Shown piece by piece: positions 25,081-33,900 of a stretch of DNA of 64,000 nt. This DNA comes from Terrimonas sp. (GTDB lineage: Bacteria; Bacteroidota; Bacteroidia; Chitinophagales; Chitinophagaceae). Every line of letters starts with the position of its first letter. Position 1 is the stretch's first letter. The notes under the pieces are model-generated. The model was not told the DNA's origin, ran no database searches, and worked only from the letters and a program-made list of their open reading frames with translations. The stretch spans positions 1-64,000 of the forward strand of contig WGMO01000014.1 in assembly GCA_016125075.1 (NCBI GenBank), read 5' to 3'. The translations under genes and the position numbers were made by a program.

Positions 25081-25108
25081 ACGGAAACGGTTGTGAAAAC
25101 GTTTCCGT
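25081..25108. promoter_or_regulatory. LacI-family operator-like site 4 (double)
   Basis: ACGGAAACG and CGTTTCCGT form a perfect 9-bp inverted repeat with a 10-base spacer. The right half also reads GAAAACGTTTCC, a complete short operator, so two overlapping sites may be present. Confidence 0.6.
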
Positions 25109-25421
25109 AAAAAAACAAGGGGGCTAATTAGCATTTCCAGAATATTTTTTCCAAATTGAGTGAGCCAACCAGCTTGCCTTATGCAGAAAAATTTTTTCGC
25201 ATCCTCTTTACCGGCTGATTCTTATCCTTTATCGGGTACCCGGCCTGGTGACCATCCGGTTCCTTTTCAACCGGTGGTTCATTCTTTTCATTCCGTTCCG
25301 TTATTTTTCTCCGGGGCTCCGGGTGATAACCGGCAGCAAGCGGCATTTGTTCAAAACAATTTTTCGGTGCCTGGAAGCTTCGACCCGTTGAGCGTTTCCA
25401 TGTTTCTATAATAATATTATA

Positions 25422-26237
25422 ATGTACAAACCATTCTCGCTGGCAGGAAAAGTAATTGTGGTAACAGGCGGTACCGGTATCATCGGGAAATCGTTTGTGG
25501 AAGGTATTGCTGAAGCAGGGGGAACTGTGGGTATTTTAGGAAGGAACAGGAAGGTGGCGGAAGAAAGGGCCAGTAAGATCAATCTGAATGGCGGGAAAGC
25601 CATCGCATTATGTGCCGATGTGACCAATAAGAATGACCTGAACAATGCCAAAAAGCTGATGCTGGATATGTATGGTAAGATTGACGGACTGGTCAACGCA
25701 GCCGGCGGCAATATCCCGGAAGCCATCATCGAGAAGGACCAGGATATCTTTAATCTGAATGCCAATACCCTGAAGAAAGTGATGGATGTGAATTTATGGG
25801 GTACCATCATGTCGACCCAGATTTTTGGAGATGCCATCGCCCGTAATGGTGGCGGCAGTATTATTAATATATCATCGATGGCAGCCAAAAGAGTGGTCAG
25901 TAAGGTATTGGGATATAGTATGGCCAAGGCTTCGGTGGATTGTTTTACAAAGTGGTTCGCCCTGGAAATGTCCCGTCGTCATGGCGATGCCATCCGGATC
26001 AATGCCATTGCCCCTGGATTTTTTTTAACAGAGCAGAACAGGAAATTACTCACGGGTGCCAATGGTACCATCACGGAAAGGGGGAATACCATTCTCAACC
26101 TGACGCCCTTTAAAAGGTTTGGTGATCCTGATGAACTGAAAGGAACGCTCGTCTGGTTATTAAGTGATGCCTCCCAATTTGTAACGGGAACGACAATTGA
26201 TGTTGACGGTGGATTTATTGTCAACAGTGGTGTTTGA
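25422..26237 (+). CDS. SDR oxidoreductase, probable D-fructuronate reductase (UxuB-type)
   Basis: 271 residues with no signal peptide, so cytosolic. GGTGIIGKSF is the NAD(P) glycine motif, NAAGG follows, Ser and Tyr-x3-Lys of the catalytic site are ISS and YSMAK, and PGFFLTEQN follows the active site. MDVNLWGTIMSTQIFGDAI and the PFKRFGDPDELKGTLVWLLS end resemble the SDR group that reduces D-fructuronate to D-mannonate in uronate catabolism. This fits a PUL with uronate-releasing enzymes. Other keto-sugar substrates cannot be excluded. Operator-like sites lie on both sides, so it is likely coregulated with the SusCD genes. Confidence 0.78.
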   Translation: MYKPFSLAGKVIVVTGGTGIIGKSFVEGIAEAGGTVGILGRNRKVAEERASKINLNGGKAIALCADVTNKNDLNNAKKLMLDMYGKIDGLVNAAGGNIPEAIIEKDQDIFNLNANTLKKVMDVNLWGTIMSTQIFGDAIARNGGGSIINISSMAAKRVVSKVLGYSMAKASVDCFTKWFALEMSRRHGDAIRINAIAPGFFLTEQNRKLLTGANGTITERGNTILNLTPFKRFGDPDELKGTLVWLLSDASQFVTGTTIDVDGGFIVNSGV

Positions 26238-26255
26238 TCAGGGCATTTTTTGACC

Positions 26256-26268
26256 GGAAACGTTTGCA
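26256..26268. promoter_or_regulatory. LacI-family operator-like site 5, upstream of susC-like gene
   Basis: GGAAACGTTTGCA has the central AAACGTTT palindrome shared with sites 1 and 4. It lies 97 bp before the first SusC start codon, in the only gap before the long plus-strand gene run. Confidence 0.65.
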
Positions 26269-26364
26269 TAGAAAGAGCATTGACTGTTTTATTAAAAACC
26301 TAAATTTATAATACTTAACGATTTTCATTCTTCATTTGCACTGCTTAATTTCTAAAACAAAAAA

Positions 26365-29300
26365 ATGATTGCTTCTTACCAACCAAAAAAGTCTATTATG
26401 AAATTTTACTTCATCCTAGCCATGCTGATGTGCTGCCTGGCCGGCACCGTATGGGCACAAACCCGTCAGGTTTCAGGTACTATCCTCGACAATCAAACAG
26501 GACAGGCCCTGCAAGGTGCCAGTGTCATGCAAAAAGGCACCAATAACGGAACCCTCACGAATGCCAGCGGTAATTTTACACTGACCATACCCGCACAGGG
26601 GGAAGTGGTGTTGACCGTTAGTTTTTCAGGTTACACCATGCAGGAGATAACGGTAACCAACCAAACCAATTTACGGATCAGCTTAAGTGGTGATGTTACC
26701 CAATTGGGTGATGTGGTGGTAGTGGGTTATGGAACCGTGAAAAAGAAAGACCTTACCGGTGCGGTCGGGTCCATCAAAGCATCCGATATCGTTCGGGGTA
26801 ACCCCGTGAATGCCACAAAGGGTATACAGGGACAGGTGGCCGGTGTGGTCATTACAAAAGCCAATAACCAACCCGGGCAGGGTTTCAATATCGATATCCG
26901 GGGCGAGAATACCATTACCGGTGTAACCGAACCCCTGGTGGTGATCGATGGGGTGATTGGGGGCAGGCTTTCCGATATCAACCCGGCCGATATTGAAAAG
27001 ATTGATATTTTAAAAGATGCATCTTCAACCGCTATTTATGGTTCAAGGGGTGCCAATGGAGTGGTGATCATTACCTCCAAAAAAGGAGCATCCGGCAAAC
27101 CAAGGGTTACACTGGACAGTTATGTTGGACTCAAGACCCCGGGCCACCTGATGGAATTGCAGAATGCACAACAGTTTTATAAGACATTGACCACCGACAG
27201 GGCCGCTAACGGTGGTACCCCGGCAAATTTTACGGTCAATGAATTGGAGATTATTAATTCCGGAAGAAATACCGACTGGGTCGACCTGATCACCGATAAC
27301 GGGATTCAAACAGGTTCTACGATTGCTGTTTCCGGCGGATCTGATAATACAACCTACCGTTTTTCGGGTGGTTATATCAAGGAGGATGGCAGCCTGATGT
27401 ATACCAACTTTAAGAAATACAATTTAAACGCAGGGTTAGAAAGCAGGATCAATAATTTTATTAAAGTGGGCTTCACCGCTTATGTTAATTACAGTGAACA
27501 GGCAACCGGTTCAAGGGAATCTTTACGTTCCGCTTCCCGGTCAAGGCCCACCGGAACAGTTTACTGGGATGATCTCGTCAATCCTTCTGATGGTTATGAT
27601 GCAGCCATCGATCCCTGGAATGGTTTGGCTACCTGGATGGGTATCAAGGATAACCAGGTGATGAACCCTTTGATTGAGGTGAATAAAGCGAACTCACAAT
27701 ACCAGGTCAATATCGCTAACCAGATGGGAAATGCCTATGCCGAAATTGCCTTATTCAAGGGGCTTACCTTCAGGTCTTCAATTTCTGCTTCCGTCATAAG
27801 TGAAAAGCAGGGTGATTTCAGGGGTACTTATTCAAAAGACAGGATCGGAACCCGGTTGCCAAGGGCATTTTATAATTCAAGGGATTTCCGCACCTATACA
27901 CTTGATAATATCCTGACCTATAACCTGAGTAAGGGTGATCATAAACTCACAGTTACGGCGCTGCAAAGTGCCTATAAGAATATCGCAGAAACATCTACGA
28001 TCAATGTGGACAACCTGCCTTTCCAGTCCCTTTGGTATAATGTAGGGTCGGCAGGAACCATCACAGGTATTGCCAGCAGCTATGCACAGAATACCTTGCA
28101 ATCTTATATGGGTAGGGTCAATTATTCTTTTAAGAATAAATATTTACTGACGCTTACCGGTCGTTCAGATGGCGCCTCTCAGTTGTCGGAAGGTAACAAA
28201 TGGGCCTTCTTCCCCTCTGCAGCAGTAGCCTGGCGTTTAGACGAAGAGAATTTTATCAAGAACATCAATGTGATTTCGGGGATGAAATTAAGGGTGAGTT
28301 ATGGTCAGGTAGGTAATGCCACCGTGAATCCTTACAGCACCCAGGCAGCGATCCTGAATACGGCTTATGATTTCGGGAATACTGCAGCCTTTGGATTTGC
28401 ACCCGCTAACCTGGGTAACAAAGACCTGAAATGGGAAAGAAGTGAAGAACTGAATATCGGTTTGGACATGGGCTTCCTGAATAACAGGATCACCGCCACT
28501 GTAGAAGTGTATGACAGGAAAACAAGGGACCTGATCCTGAACCAGAACATCCCATCCTCCACCGGTTTCAGCACTGTATTTGCCAATGTGGGTAAAGTTG
28601 GAAACAAGGGTATCGAGATTTCGCTGAATACCGTGAATATTTCCAAGAAAGATTTCAGCTGGGCTACTTCCATTAATTTCTCCAAGAATACCAATAAGAT
28701 ACTTGCACTGGCTTCCGGTGTTTCACAGGACATCGGCAACAGCTTATTTGTTGGATATTCCGTCAGGTCATTATATTATTATCAGTTTGCAGGCATCTGG
28801 CAGATACCTGACAGTATTGATGGATCTGCCGGCGTTTATGGGCAGCGCCCCGGATCTGTTAGGGTAGTGGATCAGAACAAAGATGGAAAAATTTCCTCTT
28901 CAGCCGGAATTGATGACAGGGTTGTCTTAGGCAATGAATTACCTGATTGGGTCATGGGTATGACCAACCGGGTGCGGTACAAGAATTTTGATTTTTCCGT
29001 ATTCATGTACACCAGCCAGGGCGTGTTGTTCAGGAATAATATTCTTTCCGGAACCTTTGGTGACTATTCCAATACCCGTTACAATCATATTGTGCTGAAT
29101 TACTGGAGAAGGGATAACCCCACCAATGAATATTATGACGTATCGGTATCGAATCCTTACCGACAGGCTATTCAATACGAAAAAGCAAATTTTGTGAAGA
29201 TCTCGGATATCACGTTAGGGTATACGATCCCGCCGGCAAAACTGAGCCGTCTGGGGATCAATGGCATCAGGGTCTATGGACAGGTGAATAACCCCTTTGT

Positions 29301-29403
29301 TTTCTCTAAATACCATGGACCGGATCCTGAATATAATTCCAATGATTATATCGATGATGTACCAACCATCATTTATACATTCGGCGTTAATGTTTCATTC
29401 TAA
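26365..29403 (+). CDS. SusC-like TonB-dependent outer membrane transporter
   Basis: 1012 residues from the ATG at 26365. A second start at 26398 (MKFYFILAMLMCCLAGTVWA) begins exactly at the signal peptide and may be the real one. The mature protein has a carboxypeptidase-regulatory-like domain (VSGTILDNQTGQALQGASV), then the plug domain with VVVGYGTVKKKDLTGAVGSI, LVVIDGV and KDASSTAIYGSRGANGVVII, and a C-terminal 22-strand barrel ending in FGVNVSF with terminal Phe. It imports oligosaccharides captured by the SusD lipoprotein, powered by TonB. Length is normal. The gene opens the structural part of the PUL and is preceded by an operator-like site. Confidence 0.96.
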   Translation: MIASYQPKKSIMKFYFILAMLMCCLAGTVWAQTRQVSGTILDNQTGQALQGASVMQKGTNNGTLTNASGNFTLTIPAQGEVVLTVSFSGYTMQEITVTNQTNLRISLSGDVTQLGDVVVVGYGTVKKKDLTGAVGSIKASDIVRGNPVNATKGIQGQVAGVVITKANNQPGQGFNIDIRGENTITGVTEPLVVIDGVIGGRLSDINPADIEKIDILKDASSTAIYGSRGANGVVIITSKKGASGKPRVTLDSYVGLKTPGHLMELQNAQQFYKTLTTDRAANGGTPANFTVNELEIINSGRNTDWVDLITDNGIQTGSTIAVSGGSDNTTYRFSGGYIKEDGSLMYTNFKKYNLNAGLESRINNFIKVGFTAYVNYSEQATGSRESLRSASRSRPTGTVYWDDLVNPSDGYDAAIDPWNGLATWMGIKDNQVMNPLIEVNKANSQYQVNIANQMGNAYAEIALFKGLTFRSSISASVISEKQGDFRGTYSKDRIGTRLPRAFYNSRDFRTYTLDNILTYNLSKGDHKLTVTALQSAYKNIAETSTINVDNLPFQSLWYNVGSAGTITGIASSYAQNTLQSYMGRVNYSFKNKYLLTLTGRSDGASQLSEGNKWAFFPSAAVAWRLDEENFIKNINVISGMKLRVSYGQVGNATVNPYSTQAAILNTAYDFGNTAAFGFAPANLGNKDLKWERSEELNIGLDMGFLNNRITATVEVYDRKTRDLILNQNIPSSTGFSTVFANVGKVGNKGIEISLNTVNISKKDFSWATSINFSKNTNKILALASGVSQDIGNSLFVGYSVRSLYYYQFAGIWQIPDSIDGSAGVYGQRPGSVRVVDQNKDGKISSSAGIDDRVVLGNELPDWVMGMTNRVRYKNFDFSVFMYTSQGVLFRNNILSGTFGDYSNTRYNHIVLNYWRRDNPTNEYYDVSVSNPYRQAIQYEKANFVKISDITLGYTIPPAKLSRLGINGIRVYGQVNNPFVFSKYHGPDPEYNSNDYIDDVPTIIYTFGVNVSF

Positions 29404-29432
29404 AAAAAGTCCTTCACAGAAAATAAAAAAAT

Positions 29433-31319
29433 ATGAAAATCAATAATAAATTTCGATTAGCTGCCCTGGGAACCGCCCTTTGCTGCATGATAGCAACCGG
29501 GTGTAAGAAAAACTTCCTGGATGAGTACAACCCGTCCAACCAGACCACGGACAATTATTATAATACGGCAAAGGGTATAGAAGACCTCGTCAGGTCCTGT
29601 TACCCTCTTTTACGGGATATCACCCAGCAGCGGACCCTCGCATTTCCCGGTACGGATGTCTTTGCTGCCGCCGACCCCGGCGCGATCGTATTTAATGTTC
29701 CCGGATCGGTGCCCAGCCCATATGATGCCTACGACAATACGCTGAACTCCTCATTGGGTGAAATCCAGACCTTGTTTGACCTTTTATACCGCGAAATCAA
29801 CCGTTGTAATACGGTTGTTTCCAGGATCGATGCGGTTTCAGATATGTCTGCATCTGCTAAAACAGTCCGGCTGCATGAAGCCAAATTCCTGCGGGCGCTT
29901 TGTTTGTTCTGGGCGGTTCAGCAATGGGGTGACATTCCCATGCCGCTGGACGAATCCACTTCTGCCAGCCAGGAAGTCACTAAAACGGCTGCCAAGGATG
30001 TATATGCGCAGTTGATCACCGATCTGCTGGCCTGTGAAGGTGCTTTACCGGCAACGGCTTCAGATTATGGTCGTGCAACAAAAGGTGCAGCACAGTTCCT
30101 CCTGGCCAGGGTTTACCTGACCCGCGGCTGGAATTTCAACAATTCACTGGGAGGTACACCGGCTGATTTTACCAGTGCTTTGCAATATTGTGATAAGATC
30201 ATCGCCTCTGGTTTATATCCTTTACAACCCAATTATAAAAAATTATGGCCACAGCATTCCGAGAATCCGACGAATCAACCCTGGACGGCTGCCAGTTCTG
30301 TTGCCAATGATAAGGATCCTGAATTTATCTTCTCTGTGCAATACAGCAGTGATGTATTGACCTATGTGGGAGACCCCAGCCTTGGCAACCAGGCTGCACA
30401 GGGGAATAACCTGCATAGCGTTTTTGGCGGTGACCCTGGTGGTTGCCCCGGTGCCCTGACCCGAACCAGTGATTATAACCGTTTCCAGGCGCCACAGCGG
30501 GTAACACCCGCCACCTACCGGTTATTTGACCCGCAGATGGATGTGCGCTATGATTGGGATTTCCTGGATGCGATTGTCGCTTTGAAAAATGTTACGAATT
30601 TCAAACCGCTTCCTTCCAACCCGGCCTTAACCGTGAATTTTGCAGTAGGCGATACCGTTGTAAAATATATGCCATGGAATATGCCGGCCGTTAATCCTGA
30701 TGAATTTGGACTGGACAGGGTAGGCGGTACCAAAAAATATTCAGTGATCAATACCGACCAGTTTGGTGCTGTATTTCCTCCGGGCACTCCCAACCCTTAC
30801 AACGGGTCTTATCCATGCCTCTTTAAATTCTGGCAGCCCGGCATTCCTTATGGTGACGGATTTGGGACCGGTAATGACCCGCTTTTCCGTTCCGGCGAAG
30901 TTTATTTGATGGCGGCAGAAGCTATTGTGAAAGGCGCAACCGGTGGACAGTTGGGTGGCGCAGATGTTTATTACAATAAAGTGCTGGATCGCGCATTGGG
31001 AGCCAATGCAGGTTCTTCACCACAATGTGCTGCCAATCCTGAAAACCTCAGCGACCTGACCACGGTTTCTTACCGTGCAACACCCGGAAATATTACGGTC
31101 GACCTGATCATGGACGAAAGGGCTAGGGAATTGCTGGGAGAAGGTGTTCAGCGCTGGTATGACCTGAAGCGTACCGGTACCTTGATTTCAAGGGCTAAAA
31201 AATACAATCCCTGGACAAAGTTCAGTAATACAATCACCGCCCAGTATTTACTGAGACCTTTACCCCAGAGCTTAATTGATAATTCAAATCCCCAGGTAGA
31301 ACAAAATCCTGGATATTAA
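29433..31319 (+). CDS. SusD/RagB-family surface glycan-binding lipoprotein
   Basis: 628 residues, somewhat longer than typical (about 500-600). The signal peptide ends at a lipobox before Cys24 (MIATGCKKNFLDEYNPSNQT). TPR-like helices carry ALCLFWAVQQWGDIPMPLDE and AAKDVYAQLITDLLACEGAL, and the C-terminal SusD core contains FRSGEVYLMAAEAIVKG and DLIMDERARELLGEGVQRWY followed by LKRTG. It forms the lid over the SusC barrel and binds the target glycan at the cell surface. It follows the SusC gene by 29 bp and is followed by a strong hairpin that may reduce expression of the genes behind it. Confidence 0.96.
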   Translation: MKINNKFRLAALGTALCCMIATGCKKNFLDEYNPSNQTTDNYYNTAKGIEDLVRSCYPLLRDITQQRTLAFPGTDVFAAADPGAIVFNVPGSVPSPYDAYDNTLNSSLGEIQTLFDLLYREINRCNTVVSRIDAVSDMSASAKTVRLHEAKFLRALCLFWAVQQWGDIPMPLDESTSASQEVTKTAAKDVYAQLITDLLACEGALPATASDYGRATKGAAQFLLARVYLTRGWNFNNSLGGTPADFTSALQYCDKIIASGLYPLQPNYKKLWPQHSENPTNQPWTAASSVANDKDPEFIFSVQYSSDVLTYVGDPSLGNQAAQGNNLHSVFGGDPGGCPGALTRTSDYNRFQAPQRVTPATYRLFDPQMDVRYDWDFLDAIVALKNVTNFKPLPSNPALTVNFAVGDTVVKYMPWNMPAVNPDEFGLDRVGGTKKYSVINTDQFGAVFPPGTPNPYNGSYPCLFKFWQPGIPYGDGFGTGNDPLFRSGEVYLMAAEAIVKGATGGQLGGADVYYNKVLDRALGANAGSSPQCAANPENLSDLTTVSYRATPGNITVDLIMDERARELLGEGVQRWYDLKRTGTLISRAKKYNPWTKFSNTITAQYLLRPLPQSLIDNSNPQVEQNPGY

Positions 31320-31337
31320 GTACTAGTTTTTTGAAAG

Positions 31338-31388
31338 GGATTTATATAGAAATAGCCGATGTGTTTCTATATAAATCCTTTTTATTTT
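31338..31388 (+). terminator. Strong hairpin with T-rich tail after the SusCD pair
   Basis: GGATTTATATAGAAA (31338-31352) and TTTCTATATAAATCC (31364-31378) form a perfect 15-bp stem with an 11-base loop, followed by TTTTTATTTT. It looks like an intrinsic terminator or attenuator and could make SusCD transcripts more abundant than those of downstream enzyme genes. Confidence 0.75.
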
Positions 31389-31475
31389 AATAGGTTAAAA
31401 ATTGCTTTCATACCGGAAAGGATGCCGGAAGCAACCATTGTGCTGCTACTTTCATCCTTTCACATATAAATTGCT

Positions 31476-33860
31476 ATGCCTTTCAAAAAAACATTTCCTT
31501 TAGCCCTATTGTTATTTTTCCAAACCGGGTACCTGGATGGACAAAATACCAGCAGTGCCCTAACCGAAAAAGTGGACCTGGTCGAACCCATGGTCGATGC
31601 AGCCAATTCAAGATTCTTCTTCTTTAGTTCTGCCTGCCGTCCCTTTGGGATGGTGAACCTGAGCCCGGATATGGTGGTGAATGGAACCTGGGGTGCGGGT
31701 TACCGTTATAATATCGATACCGTTCGTTGTTTTAGCCATATTCACGGCTGGCAGCTTTCCGGTATCCCGGTACTGCCCACGACCGGAGTCTTTAAAGGGC
31801 AACTGGGCCCCGATGTGTATGGTTCCTCCTTTTCACACCATGATGAAAAAGCACAACCGGGTTATCATAAACTTTTATTGAAGGACTATGGTATTACCGC
31901 CGAACTGACTTCAACGATGCGCGTAGGTTTTCACCGTTATACTTTTCCAAAATCAGATGAAGGGCATATCCTTTTCGATTTTACCACGGTGCTGGGGCCG
32001 GCCAATACGGAATCAGCCATCACCCGGAAAATAAGCGATCAGGAGATCCAGGGTTCCGTTACGATGGCAGCAACTGCGCGGAGACCCAAGGCCATGACGG
32101 TTTATTTCGTTGCTGTTTTTGATAAACCCTTTGCCTCCTTTGGGGGATGGCAAAATGGGAAGATCGTGGACGTCAATGATATCATTGAAGGAAAAAATAC
32201 CGGCGCCTATGTGAATTTTAAAACAAAGGAACAGGAAGTGCGGCAGATGAAAGTGGCTATCTCCTATGTCAGTATCGAAGAAGCAAAGAATAATCTCCAA
32301 AAGGAATTACCCGACTGGGATTTTGACCGGGTCGTAAAGGATTCGCGCAGGGAATGGAATAATATGTTAGGCAGGATTGAAGTGGAAGGCGGGACCCTGG
32401 TGGAAAGACGAAGGTTTTATACCGATCTCTGGCATGCCCTGCAGGGCAGAAGGGTGATCAGTGATTACAGCGGATCCTATCGCGACATGACGGGACCACA
32501 GTCGCTGGTCAAGCATATTCCTTTAGGCGCCGACGGTCATCCCCGTTTTCAGCATTTCAATTCTGATTCCTATTGGGGAGCACAGTGGTCATTGAATACT
32601 TTATGGGGATTGGTTTACCCAGAGGTCACGGAATCATTTATCAACTCCATGCTGATGATGTATGATGATGGTGGCCTGATTCCGCGGGGACCTTCGGGGG
32701 GTAACTATACTTATGTGATGACAGGTGCCACGACCACTCCCTTTATTGAAAGCGCCTATATGAAAGGAATAAGGGGCTTTGATATCCGGAAGGCCTATGA
32801 AGGAATGCGGAAAGACCATTTCCCCGGTGGCATGATGGGAAAAGCTGGCTATGAATTCAATACATCCATAGGCGGGGGTATTGAGTTTTATATCGAAAAG
32901 GGTTATGTGCCGCACCCCCTGACAGCCAAAAATTACGGGTATCACCAGGATGGTTCAGCGCAAACACTGGAGTATGCCTACCAGGATTATGCCATGGCAC
33001 AGATGGCACTGGCCCTGGGGAAACAGGATGATTACAGCTTGTTTATGAAAAGGGCGGAAAACTATAAAAATATCTGGAACAAAGAAATCGGTTGGATGTG
33101 GGTGAAAGATAAGGAAGGTCAATGGGCCATCCCGGTGGATATCCTGGAATATGAAAAGGGCTGGGTGGAAGGAAACGCAACACAGTATACCTGGTTTGTA
33201 CCCCATGATGTAAAGGGGCTGATTGATCTGATGGGCGGTGCGGATGCTTTTACGCAAAAACTGAACCAGTCCTTTGAATGGTCCCGGCCCAACGGATTTG
33301 TTTCCGGTTCCTCAGCAGATCCGGTTGAAAAAAAGAAATTGAGAAGGGTATATATCAATTATGGCAACCAGCCCTGTATGGAAACCGCTTTCCTCTTTAA
33401 TTTTTCCGGCAGCCCCTGGCTTACCCAGTACTGGACCCGGCAGGTCATCGATTCCGTTTACAGCGGCATCTCACCCCAAAAAGGATATGGAGGGGACGAA
33501 GACCAGGGATTGATGGGCACACTGGCCGTCTTATTGAAAATGGGAATCTTTTCCACCAATGGGGGAACATCACTCAAACCCTATTATGAGATCAGCAGCC
33601 CAATCTTCAGTAAGATCACGATCCACCTCAATACTCATTATTATCAGGGAAAAACATTTGTGATCGAGGCAAAGCATAATGGCCCCGGTCAGTTTTATAT
33701 ACAATCGGCAGCACTGAATGGCCGGCCGCTCAACAAACCCTGGATCGATCATGCAACCTTGGTCAGGGGCGGAAAACTGGTTTTGAACATGGGTGATCAA
33801 CCCAATAAACAATGGGGAAGCGACCCGAAACTGGCACCCCCCTCCATGTCTTCAAAGTGA
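31476..33860 (+). CDS. GH92-like glycoside hydrolase
   Basis: 794 residues with a signal peptide (MPFKKTFPLALLLFFQTGYLDG). The N-terminal beta-sandwich begins VDLVEPMVDAANSRFFFFSS and includes CFSHIHGWQLSGIP. The C-terminal (alpha/alpha)6 domain has DSYWGAQWSLNTLWGLVYPE, EYAYQDYAMAQMALALGK and GYGGDEDQGLMGTLAVLLKM. This is the layout of GH92 calcium-dependent exo-alpha-mannosidases. The usual GNxPDHH segment is here GNQPCMETAFLFNFSGSPW, so the histidines are missing and specificity may differ. Periplasmic or surface located. It is the first enzyme gene after SusCD, separated from it by the hairpin at 31338. Confidence 0.85.
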   Translation: MPFKKTFPLALLLFFQTGYLDGQNTSSALTEKVDLVEPMVDAANSRFFFFSSACRPFGMVNLSPDMVVNGTWGAGYRYNIDTVRCFSHIHGWQLSGIPVLPTTGVFKGQLGPDVYGSSFSHHDEKAQPGYHKLLLKDYGITAELTSTMRVGFHRYTFPKSDEGHILFDFTTVLGPANTESAITRKISDQEIQGSVTMAATARRPKAMTVYFVAVFDKPFASFGGWQNGKIVDVNDIIEGKNTGAYVNFKTKEQEVRQMKVAISYVSIEEAKNNLQKELPDWDFDRVVKDSRREWNNMLGRIEVEGGTLVERRRFYTDLWHALQGRRVISDYSGSYRDMTGPQSLVKHIPLGADGHPRFQHFNSDSYWGAQWSLNTLWGLVYPEVTESFINSMLMMYDDGGLIPRGPSGGNYTYVMTGATTTPFIESAYMKGIRGFDIRKAYEGMRKDHFPGGMMGKAGYEFNTSIGGGIEFYIEKGYVPHPLTAKNYGYHQDGSAQTLEYAYQDYAMAQMALALGKQDDYSLFMKRAENYKNIWNKEIGWMWVKDKEGQWAIPVDILEYEKGWVEGNATQYTWFVPHDVKGLIDLMGGADAFTQKLNQSFEWSRPNGFVSGSSADPVEKKKLRRVYINYGNQPCMETAFLFNFSGSPWLTQYWTRQVIDSVYSGISPQKGYGGDEDQGLMGTLAVLLKMGIFSTNGGTSLKPYYEISSPIFSKITIHLNTHYYQGKTFVIEAKHNGPGQFYIQSAALNGRPLNKPWIDHATLVRGGKLVLNMGDQPNKQWGSDPKLAPPSMSSK

Positions 33861-33900
33861 TGATAATGCAGGTGCGCCGGGCGATTAATAAAAATTTAGA

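Larger units (their letters stand above)
24912..25421. other. Non-coding region upstream of the SDR gene
   Basis: 510 bp with two operator-like palindromes (25019-25033 and 25081-25108). An 83-codon open frame inside (25160-25411) has a low-complexity translation with no family resemblance and is not called. The last 25 bp are AT-rich (TATAATAATATTATAATG) around the SDR start. Confidence 0.6.

Noticed and set aside
25160-25411. 83-codon plus-strand open frame before the SDR gene
   Set aside because: Low-complexity translation rich in Pro, Ser and Phe with no recognisable motif, lying in a regulatory region.
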